The position numbers and the translations under genes were made by a program. Source: a virus. Taken from it: a stretch of DNA of 37,617 nt. The stretch's first letter is position 1. Each line of letters begins with the position of its first letter. The stretch covers positions 1 to 37,617 of the IMG/VR virus record IMGVR_UViG_3300018026_000026. The stretch is one strand, 5' to 3'. The notes below the pieces were generated by a model that was given only the letters and a program-made list of their open reading frames with translations, searched no databases and had not been told where the DNA came from. Shown piece by piece: positions 6,785-14,114 of this stretch.

Positions 6785-7039
6785 CTAGCTCTTCGCCCCT
6801 GTGCTTGGTTTAAAAATCCTGCATACAAAGGAACCGAAGTCCTCCGCCTGCGGTCCCTGCTCGATCTCGTCGGCCTCTTTGACGCGCTCAATAGCACGCG
6901 CCAGCCCGACGCATACGCCGCTTGCGCGGTCCAGTCCGCCGGCGTCTTGCTTTACAACCATGGCCAGGCAGCGCTCATTTGCGTTCTCGGCCTCTAGCTC
7001 CAGGGCTTTTAAAAGGTCCTCCTTGCTTATTAATGCCAT
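6785..7039 (-). CDS. First gene of the early operon, hypothetical, 84 aa
   Basis: The ATG at 7039 lies 8 bases after a near-perfect anti-Shine-Dalgarno match (AGGAGGTGATC), so it is the start rather than the GTG at 7048, which lies within that site. The protein is a helical, Ala/Leu/Glu-rich polypeptide with a segment GVCVGLARAIERVKEADEIE typical of small helical-hairpin phage proteins. No motif gives a function. The strongest promoter and ribosome site in the genome both serve it, so it should be made early and abundantly, as host take-over factors often are. That role is inference. Confidence 0.75.
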   Translation of the reverse strand: MALISKEDLLKALELEAENANERCLAMVVKQDAGGLDRASGVCVGLARAIERVKEADEIEQGPQAEDFGSFVCRIFKPSTGAKS

Positions 7040-7074
7040 CTCGATCACCTCCTCCCCTTTTTTCTGTCTTAATA

Positions 7075-7102
7075 ATTATCCTGCTTTTTTATGTTTTGTC
7101 AA
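7075..7102 (-). promoter_or_regulatory. Early promoter, near-consensus sigma70
   Basis: On the minus strand a perfect TTGACA (7102-7097), a 16-base spacer and GATAAT (7080-7075, 5 of 6 match) lie 36 bases upstream of the first early gene. It is the clearest promoter in the window. Confidence 0.85.
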
Positions 7103-7422
7103 TGGTAAAAAATAAGAAATTAAAAAGGCGCTCCTGGGCTGGTCAGTGGGTCCCGGGGCCCGCGGATCCGCTCCGGGGCCATTTTGGCGTGTTTTGTCCT
7201 TATTATATAACGGTTTTATGCGGGTTTTTATGAAAAGCCGAAATCGCTCCACGTTGCGCCAGTTTAAGCGCAGGCCGTGGGAATGGGTAAAGCCCCTACC
7301 GGTCCCTTAATCGTCCTTAAAACGCGATATTTTGATTTTAAAAATTAACGCCCCGGGGTCGGTTGCGGGGTCCCCGGGGCGCGGGAGGAAGGACTCGGGC
7401 TCTGGCCGCCCGGTGCGCTTCC
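7103..7422. other. Control region between lysis cassette and early operon
   Basis: About 320 bases have no supportable gene on either strand. They hold the late terminator at its upper end, then an AT-rich stretch around 7181-7235. Next comes a GC-rich cluster at 7151-7180 in which two direct repeats (TCCCGGGGCC and CTCCGGGGCC) flank the perfect palindrome GCGGATCCGC (7162-7171), about 50-80 bases upstream of the early -35. It is a candidate operator or activator site and a possible origin location; neither is shown. Confidence 0.4.
7345..7381 (-). terminator. Late-operon intrinsic terminator
   Basis: A perfect 10-bp inverted repeat (7372-7381 and 7349-7358, CGCCCCGGGG) with a 13-base loop is followed on the minus strand by a U-rich run (TTAATTTTT). 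It lies 42 bases after the last late gene and insulates the early promoter. Confidence 0.75.
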
Positions 7423-8181
7423 TTAAAAGGTCTGGCCTATCAGTGTAAAGCTGTCATCAAAAAAACTGCTGTTCGCGTAATGCGCCGGCGTGATCTCCTC
7501 GATCGCAACAAAACCCTGCGCGTTAAAAGAACCGACGACGGCCTGGCCCATCGGCGTTGCCTTGTATAAGTTCGCCAGGTTACCGATGAATTTTTCGGGC
7601 TTAATTTTAGAGAATAAATTAGGGTATGATGCGTTTGTCAGCTGTTTGTATTTCTCAAAAAAAGTTGCAGTGGCCACGCTGCAGACTATATGATCCTTTC
7701 CTCCACCCAGCAGCTCGTACGATTCCTGGCAGGGCTTCCCCAGCTGGCCCGCGATAAGTATGTCGGCACACTGGTCATAGTCATAGGCCGATCCGATCAG
7801 CGTGTAGGTCTGTTGTGCACCATCGGTGTCCGTGTATGTCGACGGGCTTTCAAAGGTCTTGATCATCAGTGCCGCGTCCTCCGGCGTAAAGCTGTAAAAT
7901 GTCGGCCTGAATATTTTCAGCTTTGCCGAGGCCAGCTCGTCCACGGTGCTCCATTTAACGCAGGGCGGCACGGCGTTTAAAATATGCTGGTCATCTATGT
8001 ATAGCATCACGTGATCCGCGGCCGTGTCGGCGTTTTGTCCGAAATATTTTTCTTGATACCTTGTTATTCCCAGCCATGCCACGACCCAGGGCAGGTTAAA
8101 CCATGACGCCCATCCGCTATTAAAAGGGCTGTCATATTGGACCAGCGCGTCGCCGGTTTTTAAGTTTCCCTTTAGTTGCAT
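7423..8181 (-). CDS. Permuted NlpC/P60-like (YiiX-type) papain-fold protein, 252 aa
   Basis: The order of motifs is that of circularly permuted papain-like enzymes (YiiX/YebB group): GDALVQYDSPF near the start, then His57 in DHVMLYIDD, later Cys167 in HIVCSVATATFFEKY. The Cys lies after the His, which defines the permuted class. Known relatives are amidases, thioesterases or peptidases acting on cell-wall or lipid substrates. No signal peptide is seen, so access to the wall would need a holin or the virion. It is the last late gene, next to a muramidase and a small membrane protein, so a second lytic enzyme is a good guess. Catalytic residues are assigned by eye. Confidence 0.6.
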   Translation of the reverse strand: MQLKGNLKTGDALVQYDSPFNSGWASWFNLPWVVAWLGITRYQEKYFGQNADTAADHVMLYIDDQHILNAVPPCVKWSTVDELASAKLKIFRPTFYSFTPEDAALMIKTFESPSTYTDTDGAQQTYTLIGSAYDYDQCADILIAGQLGKPCQESYELLGGGKDHIVCSVATATFFEKYKQLTNASYPNLFSKIKPEKFIGNLANLYKATPMGQAVVGSFNAQGFVAIEEITPAHYANSSFFDDSFTLIGQTF

Positions 8182-8193
8182 TGTCTCGCCCTC

Positions 8194-8316
8194 CTATTTA
8201 AAATAAATAATTGTTATGGCCAAGCCGACCATCATGGCAAAAATAAAAAATATAACCATGCCCTCGAAAAATATATTTAAAAAAGCGTCTGCATCTTTTT
8301 TGTTTTTTATTTTCAT
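8194..8316 (-). CDS. Small one-helix membrane protein, candidate holin, 40 aa
   Basis: After a Lys-rich N-terminus (MKIKNKK) and an acidic bend comes one hydrophobic segment of about 20 residues (VIFFIFAMMVGLAITIIYF). GAGG lies 7 bases upstream, and the start is 1 base after the muramidase stop. Location between two probable wall-degrading enzymes and a single transmembrane segment fit a small class III holin or pinholin. Absence of a second hydrophobic segment fits neither class I nor II. It could also be a spanin-like or antiholin peptide. The gene is clear from its coupling; the holin role is inference. Confidence 0.6.
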   Translation of the reverse strand: MKIKNKKDADAFLNIFFEGMVIFFIFAMMVGLAITIIYFK

Positions 8317-8317
8317 T

Positions 8318-8908
8318 TTACGGCCTCAAAAAATCCCGGTTTATCCATCCCCTGGTGTCGTCCAGGTCGTTAGGATCTGCCAAGGCTATACTTTCATGAC
8401 CGACCAGGCGCCACGCCCGCAGGCTTATTAAAACGAACCACGGGTCCTCTGTTTGTAAATAAATATTAAGCGTGTCTATTATGGCGGATGTCACCACTCC
8501 ATTATTAAGGCTCAAGGCAGGATAAAGCACGCCCTTTTGTCCCAGGCTCAAAGAATCCAGGGTTTTTTTAAGCCATTCGAGCGCGTTGCCGTCTCCCTGG
8601 TTTACGGCAATATCAAACATAAGGTTCGCGATGTCCTGGTTTGAAATATCGTCGCCATGGATCTGCGACCAGTAATTATTTTTAAAATATTCCTGCGCCA
8701 GATTCAATAATATTTCATCGCCTTTCATGTTCGACGGAAAAATAGGTTGAGTTTTCCAATGGTCAACGCGGGCCCAGCCTGCCCACTTGCTGTCATCACG
8801 CCGGCACAAGCCGTAAACGGTTTCTCCTCCTGCGTCTGTCGGATCACAACTGTAAATTCCCTCGTAGCCTATTGTGTTATTAAAAGCTGGTAGAAATTGC
8901 GCGCCCAC
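8318..8908 (-). CDS. Glycoside hydrolase family 108 muramidase (endolysin), 196 aa
   Basis: The start of the protein has the GH108 signature: GYEGIYSCDPTDAGGETVYG, with catalytic Glu16, then Asp22 and the Gly-Gly-Glu-Thr-x-Tyr-Gly block. The second half contains FDIAVNQGDGNALEWLKK, matching the C-terminal peptidoglycan-binding part (PG_binding_3) usually paired with this domain, and ends with helices. Family enzymes cleave the N-acetylmuramic acid to N-acetylglucosamine bond. About 180-200 residues is the usual size. There is no signal peptide, so release depends on a holin, and a candidate lies immediately downstream. Strong call. Confidence 0.88.
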   Translation of the reverse strand: MGAQFLPAFNNTIGYEGIYSCDPTDAGGETVYGLCRRDDSKWAGWARVDHWKTQPIFPSNMKGDEILLNLAQEYFKNNYWSQIHGDDISNQDIANLMFDIAVNQGDGNALEWLKKTLDSLSLGQKGVLYPALSLNNGVVTSAIIDTLNIYLQTEDPWFVLISLRAWRLVGHESIALADPNDLDDTRGWINRDFLRP

Positions 8909-8917
8909 GATTTCCTC

Positions 8918-11900
8918 CTATGGTGTCGGTGTTTTTGTTGCGGTGTTTGTTACTGTGGCCGTCCTGGTGCTGGTCCTGGTAGCCGTTGCCGTTGCAGTGG
9001 CTGTCTTTGTCGCTGTGCCTGTGCTTGTCGTCGTGGCTGTCATGGTAACTGTAGCCGTGGCCGTGACGGTGATCGTCCCCGTTTGCGTTGCCGTTGCGGT
9101 TGCGCTGCAGGCTGGTCCTATCGCGTCAAAAGAAAAAGCCGCGATCTCCTGCTGGGCTGCGCTCTGCCGGTATAACGCGAATCCGTATTTTGTGGCCGCG
9201 GTAAAAGTTTGGTCAATCTCGGTGTCGACCAGTATGCCGTTTACGTAGATTGAAATATAAGGGCCCACGGCTTGCGCTGTGACGGTGTCATAAAGGGCCG
9301 GGGCCCGCGGAATTATTTTCCTTAAAATGTAATTTCCGTTTAATTCGCATTGCACGACGTAGCAGGCCGGGACCGCCTCCACGCTCCAGGTGTCGGCGCC
9401 GTCCTTATATCTAAAAAATAGCCATATGTTACCGTCAGGATGAAAAGCTGTTATTTGCAGCGACGCGGTTCCATTGGCGACCAGGGCGTCAATGTATGCC
9501 TCGCCAAAATTCGGGATCGTTGGGTTGTATGCGTTGCCTGCCACGGTCGCCAGCGTTCCGAAATATTGCGTCCAGATCTGCCCGCTGTCGGCCGTTCCCA
9601 GGGTTGCACCGGTCCTGAAAAAAGTGTCAAAGATAGCAGGCCCGCAGCTGGCAGGAGTGAAGCTCGGGCTTGCTGTGGCCGTGGTTGTGCCGGTGCTGGT
9701 GTAAGTCACCGACGGTGTCAATGTCTGCGACGACGTCCTGGTCAGAGACGACGTCAATGTCTGCGTTATGGTGCCGGTCCTGGTGCTGGTTGCGGATCCG
9801 GTACCGGTCGCCGTGGCCGTCCTGGTCGGGATCTTGGTCTGCGTCCAGGTCGGAGTCCAGGTGTTCGTCCAGGTCCATGTTTGCGTTGCCGTTCCTGTAA
9901 AATCCCTGGTATTGGTAGCCGTGGCCGTCCTGGTCTGCGTTGCGGAGGCCGTGGGCGTTGCGGTCCAGGTCCTCGTCCTGGTGACCGTATAAGTAAAAGT
10001 CACGGATCCGGTTGCCGTTGCGGTTGCTGTCGCGGTCTGCGTCCAGGTCTTTGTCCTGGTAAAAATAGCGGTCCAGGTGTTTGTCAGTATAGGCGTGGCC
10101 GTTAAAGCGGTGTATGTCGGCGTTGCCGTCCTGGTCCTCGTCGGGATCGTGGTCCAGGTGACGCTTGGAATTGCCGTCACGGTTGGCGTCGGTGTTTGGG
10201 TTGCCGTCCTGGTTTGCGTCCTGGTCGCGGATGCTGTGGCGGTCTTGGATCCGGTCACGGTTGCCGTGGCTGTTCCCGTGGCCGTGGCGGTCGGGAGCGC
10301 AGTTCTTGTCCCTGTTGCCGTAACCGTTGCGGTCCTGGTAGATGTACGCGATCCCGTTATAGTAGCGGTTTGGGTTGCCGTGTTCGTTGTCGTGACCGTC
10401 GTCGTGTATCTGGACGTTTTGGTTGACGTAGCCGTCACGGTAGATGTTTTGCTTGTCGTCTGCGTTGCCGTTGCGGTCGCGGTCGCGGTCGCCGTGAACG
10501 TCTCGGTCTGTGTCGCCGTTACGGTAGACGACGGGCTCAAAGTCGGCGTGACCGTTGGCGTAAAAGTTGATGTTGGGAGCGGCGTGCTGGTAGGGTAGCA
10601 GCCCGGGCCAAAAGCATTAAAGTTAAAACTTTTGATCGTTGTCGACGTCCCTACGCCAATATTGTTAATTAAGAATCCCATCTGTGTATTGTTTGACGTC
10701 CAATTGTCGGTTTCATTGTCGACCGGCGCGCCATTAATAAAAAAGTTTACAGACGTTCCAATAAACCAGGCCTGAATCAAATCGTTAGTGGCGCCCACGT
10801 TGCTTATATAATGGTTAATCTCCACGGTGCCGTTATAAATGCAGTAAATATGATATTGATAACTGTTCGCTGCGTCTGGTCCAAAAAACCAATATGTATT
10901 AAATGTCCCAGGCGCTACCCTGAAAATTATCCCCGTTGTAGCCGTGGTGTCCGCGGTTCCCAGTTGCATGGAAACAAATCCATTGGCGACCAGGCTGTCT
11001 ATGGTCGCGTAATTTAAATATCCCGTATAAGATAAATACGCCTGGTTTCCTGCCGTGATCCCGATCCCTGTGCCTCCGTTCGCGCTCTGGCTCCACGACT
11101 GGCCGGTATTGGGAGGCAGTGGCAGGGCCCAGCCCAGGGTCGAGGCTGGTCCGCGATCAAAATTATCTGCTATGGCTGGGCCACACGCCACGATGGTTGT
11201 CGTCGGCGTCGCCGTATTGGTAGCCGTGGCCGTTTGTGTCGCCGTTGCGGTTGTCGTGGCTGTCACGGACGATGTCAAGGTTTGCGATGACGTCAAAGTT
11301 TGTGTTTCCGTAGCTGTTTGGGTTGCGGTTGCCGTCGGTGTTGCCGTGGCCGTGGCCGTGGCCGTAGCGGTGTTCGTGTAGGTATCCGTCGTGTTTGGGG
11401 TCGCCGTAACGTAATTAAATTTTAGCTCCCAGTCATAGGTCGCGCCAAACACGTCAAAAACCATGGCCGAACAGTTCTCGGTAACGCAGGGATCGGGGAA
11501 TCCAATGATTCCGGAATTGCTATTCAGGAGCTCCTGGGTTTCTGCTGGGTCAAAATTAATGGTGTGTGTTCCGGAAGCAAGAGCGCCGCCAAAAAGAGCG
11601 CTGACACCGGTATAAAAAAAATCCGTGTCAGGAACCCCTCCACCGCCATCCGGGAAAGTCATCCCGCCCAGGGTATAGGTGCCAGAGTTCCCTCCCAGCC
11701 AAGCAGTCGTACTGGCTTGATTTTGGTAATTCCAGGTAGCGTGATCTGAACCCCCGGCGAACCATCCATTGTCGCCGCTTTTAAATCGGTAAAAATAAAC
11801 GGTAGTGTCCGGGTAATATGCATATGTCAAATTGTAGGTCAGAGTCGGCGTGCCGGTGATGACCGCGTTCGCGGGTAAGCCGGAAAAATCCCAATAGAGC

Positions 11901-12085
11901 CAGGTGTAGTTTATTTCGGTGCCGTATATGTAGCCCCTGGAGATGTTCGTATAGGAAGGGTAGACCGTGGTTGGTGCGTAAGGGTCGCACGTCCCAGCCA
12001 CCGAAGGGGTCGCGTCAAAAGTCTGGCTCCAGAGCGCAGCCGGCGCCAGCAGAAAAAATAAAAATAGCGCGATCCATTTTTTCAT
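8918..12085 (-). CDS. Giant exported Thr-x repeat protein with three carbohydrate-binding-like domains, 1055 aa
   Basis: A Sec signal peptide (MKKWIALFLFFLLAPAALWS) starts the protein. Residues about 25-228 look like a DNRLRE/CBM96-type beta-sandwich (TWLYWDFSGLPANAVITGT). Thr-x dipeptide block 1 spans 228-298. LamG/DUF1080-like domain A spans 299-498 (YATIDSLVANGF, then FFINGAPVDNETD, ending FNFNAFGPGC). Block 2 spans 499-812. Homologous domain B spans 813-996 (YIDALVANGTAS, then IYVNGILVDTEID, ending FSFDAIGPAC). A final block runs to the end. In the blocks nearly every second residue is Thr; the partners are Ala, Gln, Arg, Trp, Asn and others. There is no C-terminal anchor. The ATG overlaps the upstream stop as ATGA. 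It could be a secreted adhesin or a Sec-exported fibre; virion proteins normally lack signal peptides. Domain calls are by eye. Confidence 0.75.
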   Translation of the reverse strand: MKKWIALFLFFLLAPAALWSQTFDATPSVAGTCDPYAPTTVYPSYTNISRGYIYGTEINYTWLYWDFSGLPANAVITGTPTLTYNLTYAYYPDTTVYFYRFKSGDNGWFAGGSDHATWNYQNQASTTAWLGGNSGTYTLGGMTFPDGGGGVPDTDFFYTGVSALFGGALASGTHTINFDPAETQELLNSNSGIIGFPDPCVTENCSAMVFDVFGATYDWELKFNYVTATPNTTDTYTNTATATATATATPTATATQTATETQTLTSSQTLTSSVTATTTATATQTATATNTATPTTTIVACGPAIADNFDRGPASTLGWALPLPPNTGQSWSQSANGGTGIGITAGNQAYLSYTGYLNYATIDSLVANGFVSMQLGTADTTATTGIIFRVAPGTFNTYWFFGPDAANSYQYHIYCIYNGTVEINHYISNVGATNDLIQAWFIGTSVNFFINGAPVDNETDNWTSNNTQMGFLINNIGVGTSTTIKSFNFNAFGPGCYPTSTPLPTSTFTPTVTPTLSPSSTVTATQTETFTATATATATATQTTSKTSTVTATSTKTSRYTTTVTTTNTATQTATITGSRTSTRTATVTATGTRTALPTATATGTATATVTGSKTATASATRTQTRTATQTPTPTVTAIPSVTWTTIPTRTRTATPTYTALTATPILTNTWTAIFTRTKTWTQTATATATATGSVTFTYTVTRTRTWTATPTASATQTRTATATNTRDFTGTATQTWTWTNTWTPTWTQTKIPTRTATATGTGSATSTRTGTITQTLTSSLTRTSSQTLTPSVTYTSTGTTTATASPSFTPASCGPAIFDTFFRTGATLGTADSGQIWTQYFGTLATVAGNAYNPTIPNFGEAYIDALVANGTASLQITAFHPDGNIWLFFRYKDGADTWSVEAVPACYVVQCELNGNYILRKIIPRAPALYDTVTAQAVGPYISIYVNGILVDTEIDQTFTAATKYGFALYRQSAAQQEIAAFSFDAIGPACSATATATQTGTITVTATATVTMTATTTSTGTATKTATATATATRTSTRTATVTNTATKTPTP
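11247..11353 (-). repeat. Exact 107-bp direct repeat, copy 1 (in the 1055-aa gene)
   Basis: It is identical base for base to 12383-12489, at an offset of 1136 bases and in the same reading frame. It encodes the end of block 1, including ETQTLTSSQTLTSSVTATTT. Confidence 0.95.
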
Positions 12086-12612
12086 TTGATCCCCGCCGTC
12101 TCAATGTCCTGGTCGTCTATAACGACCGGGGTCCCGCCAAAGTTAAAGATCAGGGTTTCCGGCTCCGTGTCCATGGCGCGCTGCTTTAGCGCGTCAACCT
12201 TTTCCGCGTAAGTCATATCCTCGTAGTCCATGCCCTCCGGATCGTTGTCAACCTCCTGCTTAAGTGCCGCCAGCATGTTTTTGTAAAAAAAAGGAGGGGC
12301 GTTTTTGCAAAGGATCCGCAACGACACCGGTGTCCAGCTGATCGTCACGGTGAGCGTGCAGGTTGCCGTTGCCGTTCCTGTAGCGGTTGTCGTGGCTGTC
12401 ACGGACGATGTCAAGGTTTGCGATGACGTCAAAGTTTGTGTTTCCGTAGCTGTTTGGGTTGCGGTTGCCGTCGGTGTTGCCGTGGCCGTTTGCGTTGATG
12501 TCGGCGCCTTGGTCGGTGACAGCGTGGGCGTTTGCTTGATCGCTGTTTGCGACAAAGCAAAGCCCACGCCATAACTAATAATCAGGAGCGATAAAAGAAA
12601 AACTTTTTTCAT
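12082..12612 (-). CDS. Exported Thr-x repeat protein with small C-terminal domain, 176 aa
   Basis: A signal peptide (about residues 1-21, MKKVFLLSLLIISYGVGFALS) is followed by a Thr-x block of about 70 residues, part of which is nucleotide-identical to the neighbouring 1055-aa gene. A charged C-terminal domain of about 80 residues starts at RILCKNAPPFFYKNMLAALK and contains EDMTYAEKVDALKQRAM. That domain has no recognisable family. The block would act as a stalk or linker between export signal and domain. It starts 10 bases after the 245-aa gene stop and ends in an ATGA overlap with the next gene, so the three repeat proteins are co-translated. Confidence 0.7.
   Translation of the reverse strand: MKKVFLLSLLIISYGVGFALSQTAIKQTPTLSPTKAPTSTQTATATPTATATQTATETQTLTSSQTLTSSVTATTTATGTATATCTLTVTISWTPVSLRILCKNAPPFFYKNMLAALKQEVDNDPEGMDYEDMTYAEKVDALKQRAMDTEPETLIFNFGGTPVVIDDQDIETAGIK
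12383..12489 (-). repeat. Exact 107-bp direct repeat, copy 2 (in the 176-aa gene)
   Basis: This is the partner of 11247-11353. Identity without a single third-position change indicates recent duplication or ongoing gene conversion rather than protein-level convergence. Confidence 0.95.
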
Positions 12613-12622
12613 TTTTGCCCCT

Positions 12623-13360
12623 TTAATGCGTGTAAAACTCGCCAGTCAAGCCAAACGTTGCCGTGGCTCCATTTAAAACCCTCAAAACTATATTGTCGCC
12701 AAATTTAGGTTTTCCAAGCACCGAGGAATTTGTCGGCACCAAGGGTATAAATCCATTTTTCAAATACAGCCAGCCCGTTAAGGTAGTTCCGGACGGCAAA
12801 GCCTCGAGCCATATAACGCTTGAATCGCTTGAAGAAATATAAGCCCAGTCTAAAAATGTTATCATGCTCGCTGTGCCAGTGACCATAATAGCGTAATCCC
12901 TAAAAGTTCCGGATTGGGTAAAATAAACCGGCTTATGTTTCCCGCCGGTGTTATCTTCAATCAATCCCTTTACGGTTATATTTGCGATCACAAGCGTAGA
13001 CACAAGCGTCGGCCCTGTCGTCGGCGTATTTGAAAAAGTAAAAGTAGCGGTGACCGTCGACGTTACCGTAGTGGTCCGCGTATTCGTACCCGTGACCGTG
13101 GCCGTTTGTGTTGCCGTGGTCGTGGACGTACTTGTCTTTGTTAGCGTTTGAGTTCTCGTTGCTGTTGCCGTTGCTGTAGCCGTAGCACTATGGATCCACC
13201 ATCCCGGCGTCCCGGTAGCCGTTGATGTATATGTATTTGACGGCACGGTAGCCGTGGCCGTGGTTGTAGCCGTGGCGATAGCCGTAAAAGTGCTGGTGTT
13301 CGCCCAGGCTGAACTAGTTGCCAGCGCTAAAAGCAGCACCAGCAGAAAATATTTTTTCAT
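12623..13360 (-). CDS. Exported Thr-x repeat protein with C-terminal structural domain, 245 aa
   Basis: The ATG at 13360 follows GAGGAGG and starts a clear signal peptide (MKKYFLLVLLLALATSSAWA, cleavage likely after Ala-Trp-Ala). The longer frame upstream has no ribosome site. Residues about 22-135 are a Thr-x array interrupted by TPGWWIHS. A beta-rich C-terminal domain follows (VKGLIEDNTGGKHKPVYFTQ, later GWLYLKNGFIPLVP and LTGEFYTH). It is the first of three adjacent repeat proteins of the same plan: signal peptide, Thr-x stalk, different end domain. Role unknown; surface display or secretion is the straightforward reading of the signal peptide. Confidence 0.7.
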   Translation of the reverse strand: MKKYFLLVLLLALATSSAWANTSTFTAIATATTTATATVPSNTYTSTATGTPGWWIHSATATATATATRTQTLTKTSTSTTTATQTATVTGTNTRTTTVTSTVTATFTFSNTPTTGPTLVSTLVIANITVKGLIEDNTGGKHKPVYFTQSGTFRDYAIMVTGTASMITFLDWAYISSSDSSVIWLEALPSGTTLTGWLYLKNGFIPLVPTNSSVLGKPKFGDNIVLRVLNGATATFGLTGEFYTH

Positions 13361-13376
13361 CTGTTTTCCTCCTCTT

Positions 13377-13709
13377 TTATTTTGTAGCTGGCGCGATCGG
13401 AGGCGCATATCCTGGCCTCGGTCCCGCTGCTGCTAGTGCCGAAGGAGATCCCGGCGCCGGCGTGGCGTCTGTTCCCCATGGGCTCTGGTGTTTTAATTCC
13501 TGGTACACGACTGTTGCGACGGTAGTGGCGACCGCTTGTTTCCAATCTCCGCCGGCGGCCGCGTTCATCCCGATTCCATATGCCGCGGCAGCGATCCAAG
13601 CGACCGCTGGTTTTAATGCGTCTGGAACGTGGTTTATTACGGCGTGCTCCAGCATGGGCTCAATACCGATCCCGCCCGCTCCTATAATTCCCGCTTGTGT
13701 TAAATCCAT
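13377..13709 (-). CDS. Hypothetical hydrophobic protein, 110 aa
   Basis: The N-terminal half is Gly/Ala/Ile-rich with two moderately hydrophobic stretches (QAGIIGAGGIGIEPM and AVAWIAAAAYGIGMNAAAGG). Then comes ATTVATVVYQELKH and a Pro/Ala-rich tail. It resembles small phage holin-adjacent or tail-region proteins of unknown function and might be membrane-active, but Gly/Asp interruptions make a true transmembrane call uncertain. A GGAGG-type site precedes the ATG at 13709. It lies between a probable membrane protein and the exported repeat proteins. Confidence 0.6.
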   Translation of the reverse strand: MDLTQAGIIGAGGIGIEPMLEHAVINHVPDALKPAVAWIAAAAYGIGMNAAAGGDWKQAVATTVATVVYQELKHQSPWGTDATPAPGSPSALAAAGPRPGYAPPIAPATK

Positions 13710-13718
13710 CCTACCCTC

Positions 13719-14102
13719 CTATACTCCTATTTTTAAAACCAAGTTTTTTACAATTACAAAAAATTGTTTTAATGTTTCCCACACGGCCATGCCAAAAGCG
13801 ACGATAAATATTGTTTGTATGGTATCGGGAAGGCTGTGCCAAAATTTCATTATAAAACTTGCCTCCTGGCGGAGCTGCTCTGCGGCCTGGATTTCTTTTG
13901 TCTTGCACGCCCCGTTGCCGTTCCCGTTGTTTCCAGATCGCAAAAGCTGGCATCCCTTTTTTAAAATAACAAACGCCGCGTCATGCCTCCTTACGGTCCT
14001 GGCTGTGTCCGAGCTGATCTTGACAAGGCCGTTGATCTGCGTCGCGGTCTTTGTCGTGATCCGTACCAGTTTCAAAATTTGATCGTTTTTCTGCACGCCC
14101 AT
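13719..14102 (-). CDS. Helical protein with C-terminal membrane segment, 127 aa
   Basis: A charged, helical N-terminus (about 1-45) leads to a Gly/Asn-rich turn with two Cys (about 50-66). A helix follows, then one probable transmembrane segment (TIFIVAFGMAVWETLKQFFVIV, about residues 97-118), and a short tail. GAGAGGAGGG lies directly upstream of the ATG. The position between the last tail gene and the exported protein genes allows a holin-like, spanin-like or membrane-anchor role. One helix near the C-terminus is unlike typical holins. Confidence 0.6.
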   Translation of the reverse strand: MGVQKNDQILKLVRITTKTATQINGLVKISSDTARTVRRHDAAFVILKKGCQLLRSGNNGNGNGACKTKEIQAAEQLRQEASFIMKFWHSLPDTIQTIFIVAFGMAVWETLKQFFVIVKNLVLKIGV

Positions 14103-14114
14103 CCCTCCTCTCGT

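Noticed and set aside
7181-7240. A second early promoter at the TATAAT near 7204-7209
   Set aside because: The -35 at proper spacing matches the consensus poorly; the 7102-7075 promoter is far better.
8874-11381. Long Val-rich ORFs on the plus strand opposite the Thr-x genes (for example 10077-10598)
   Set aside because: They are mirror images of the ACN-rich codons of the minus strand; the Val/Ala alternation, lack of ribosome sites and opposite direction show they are shadows.
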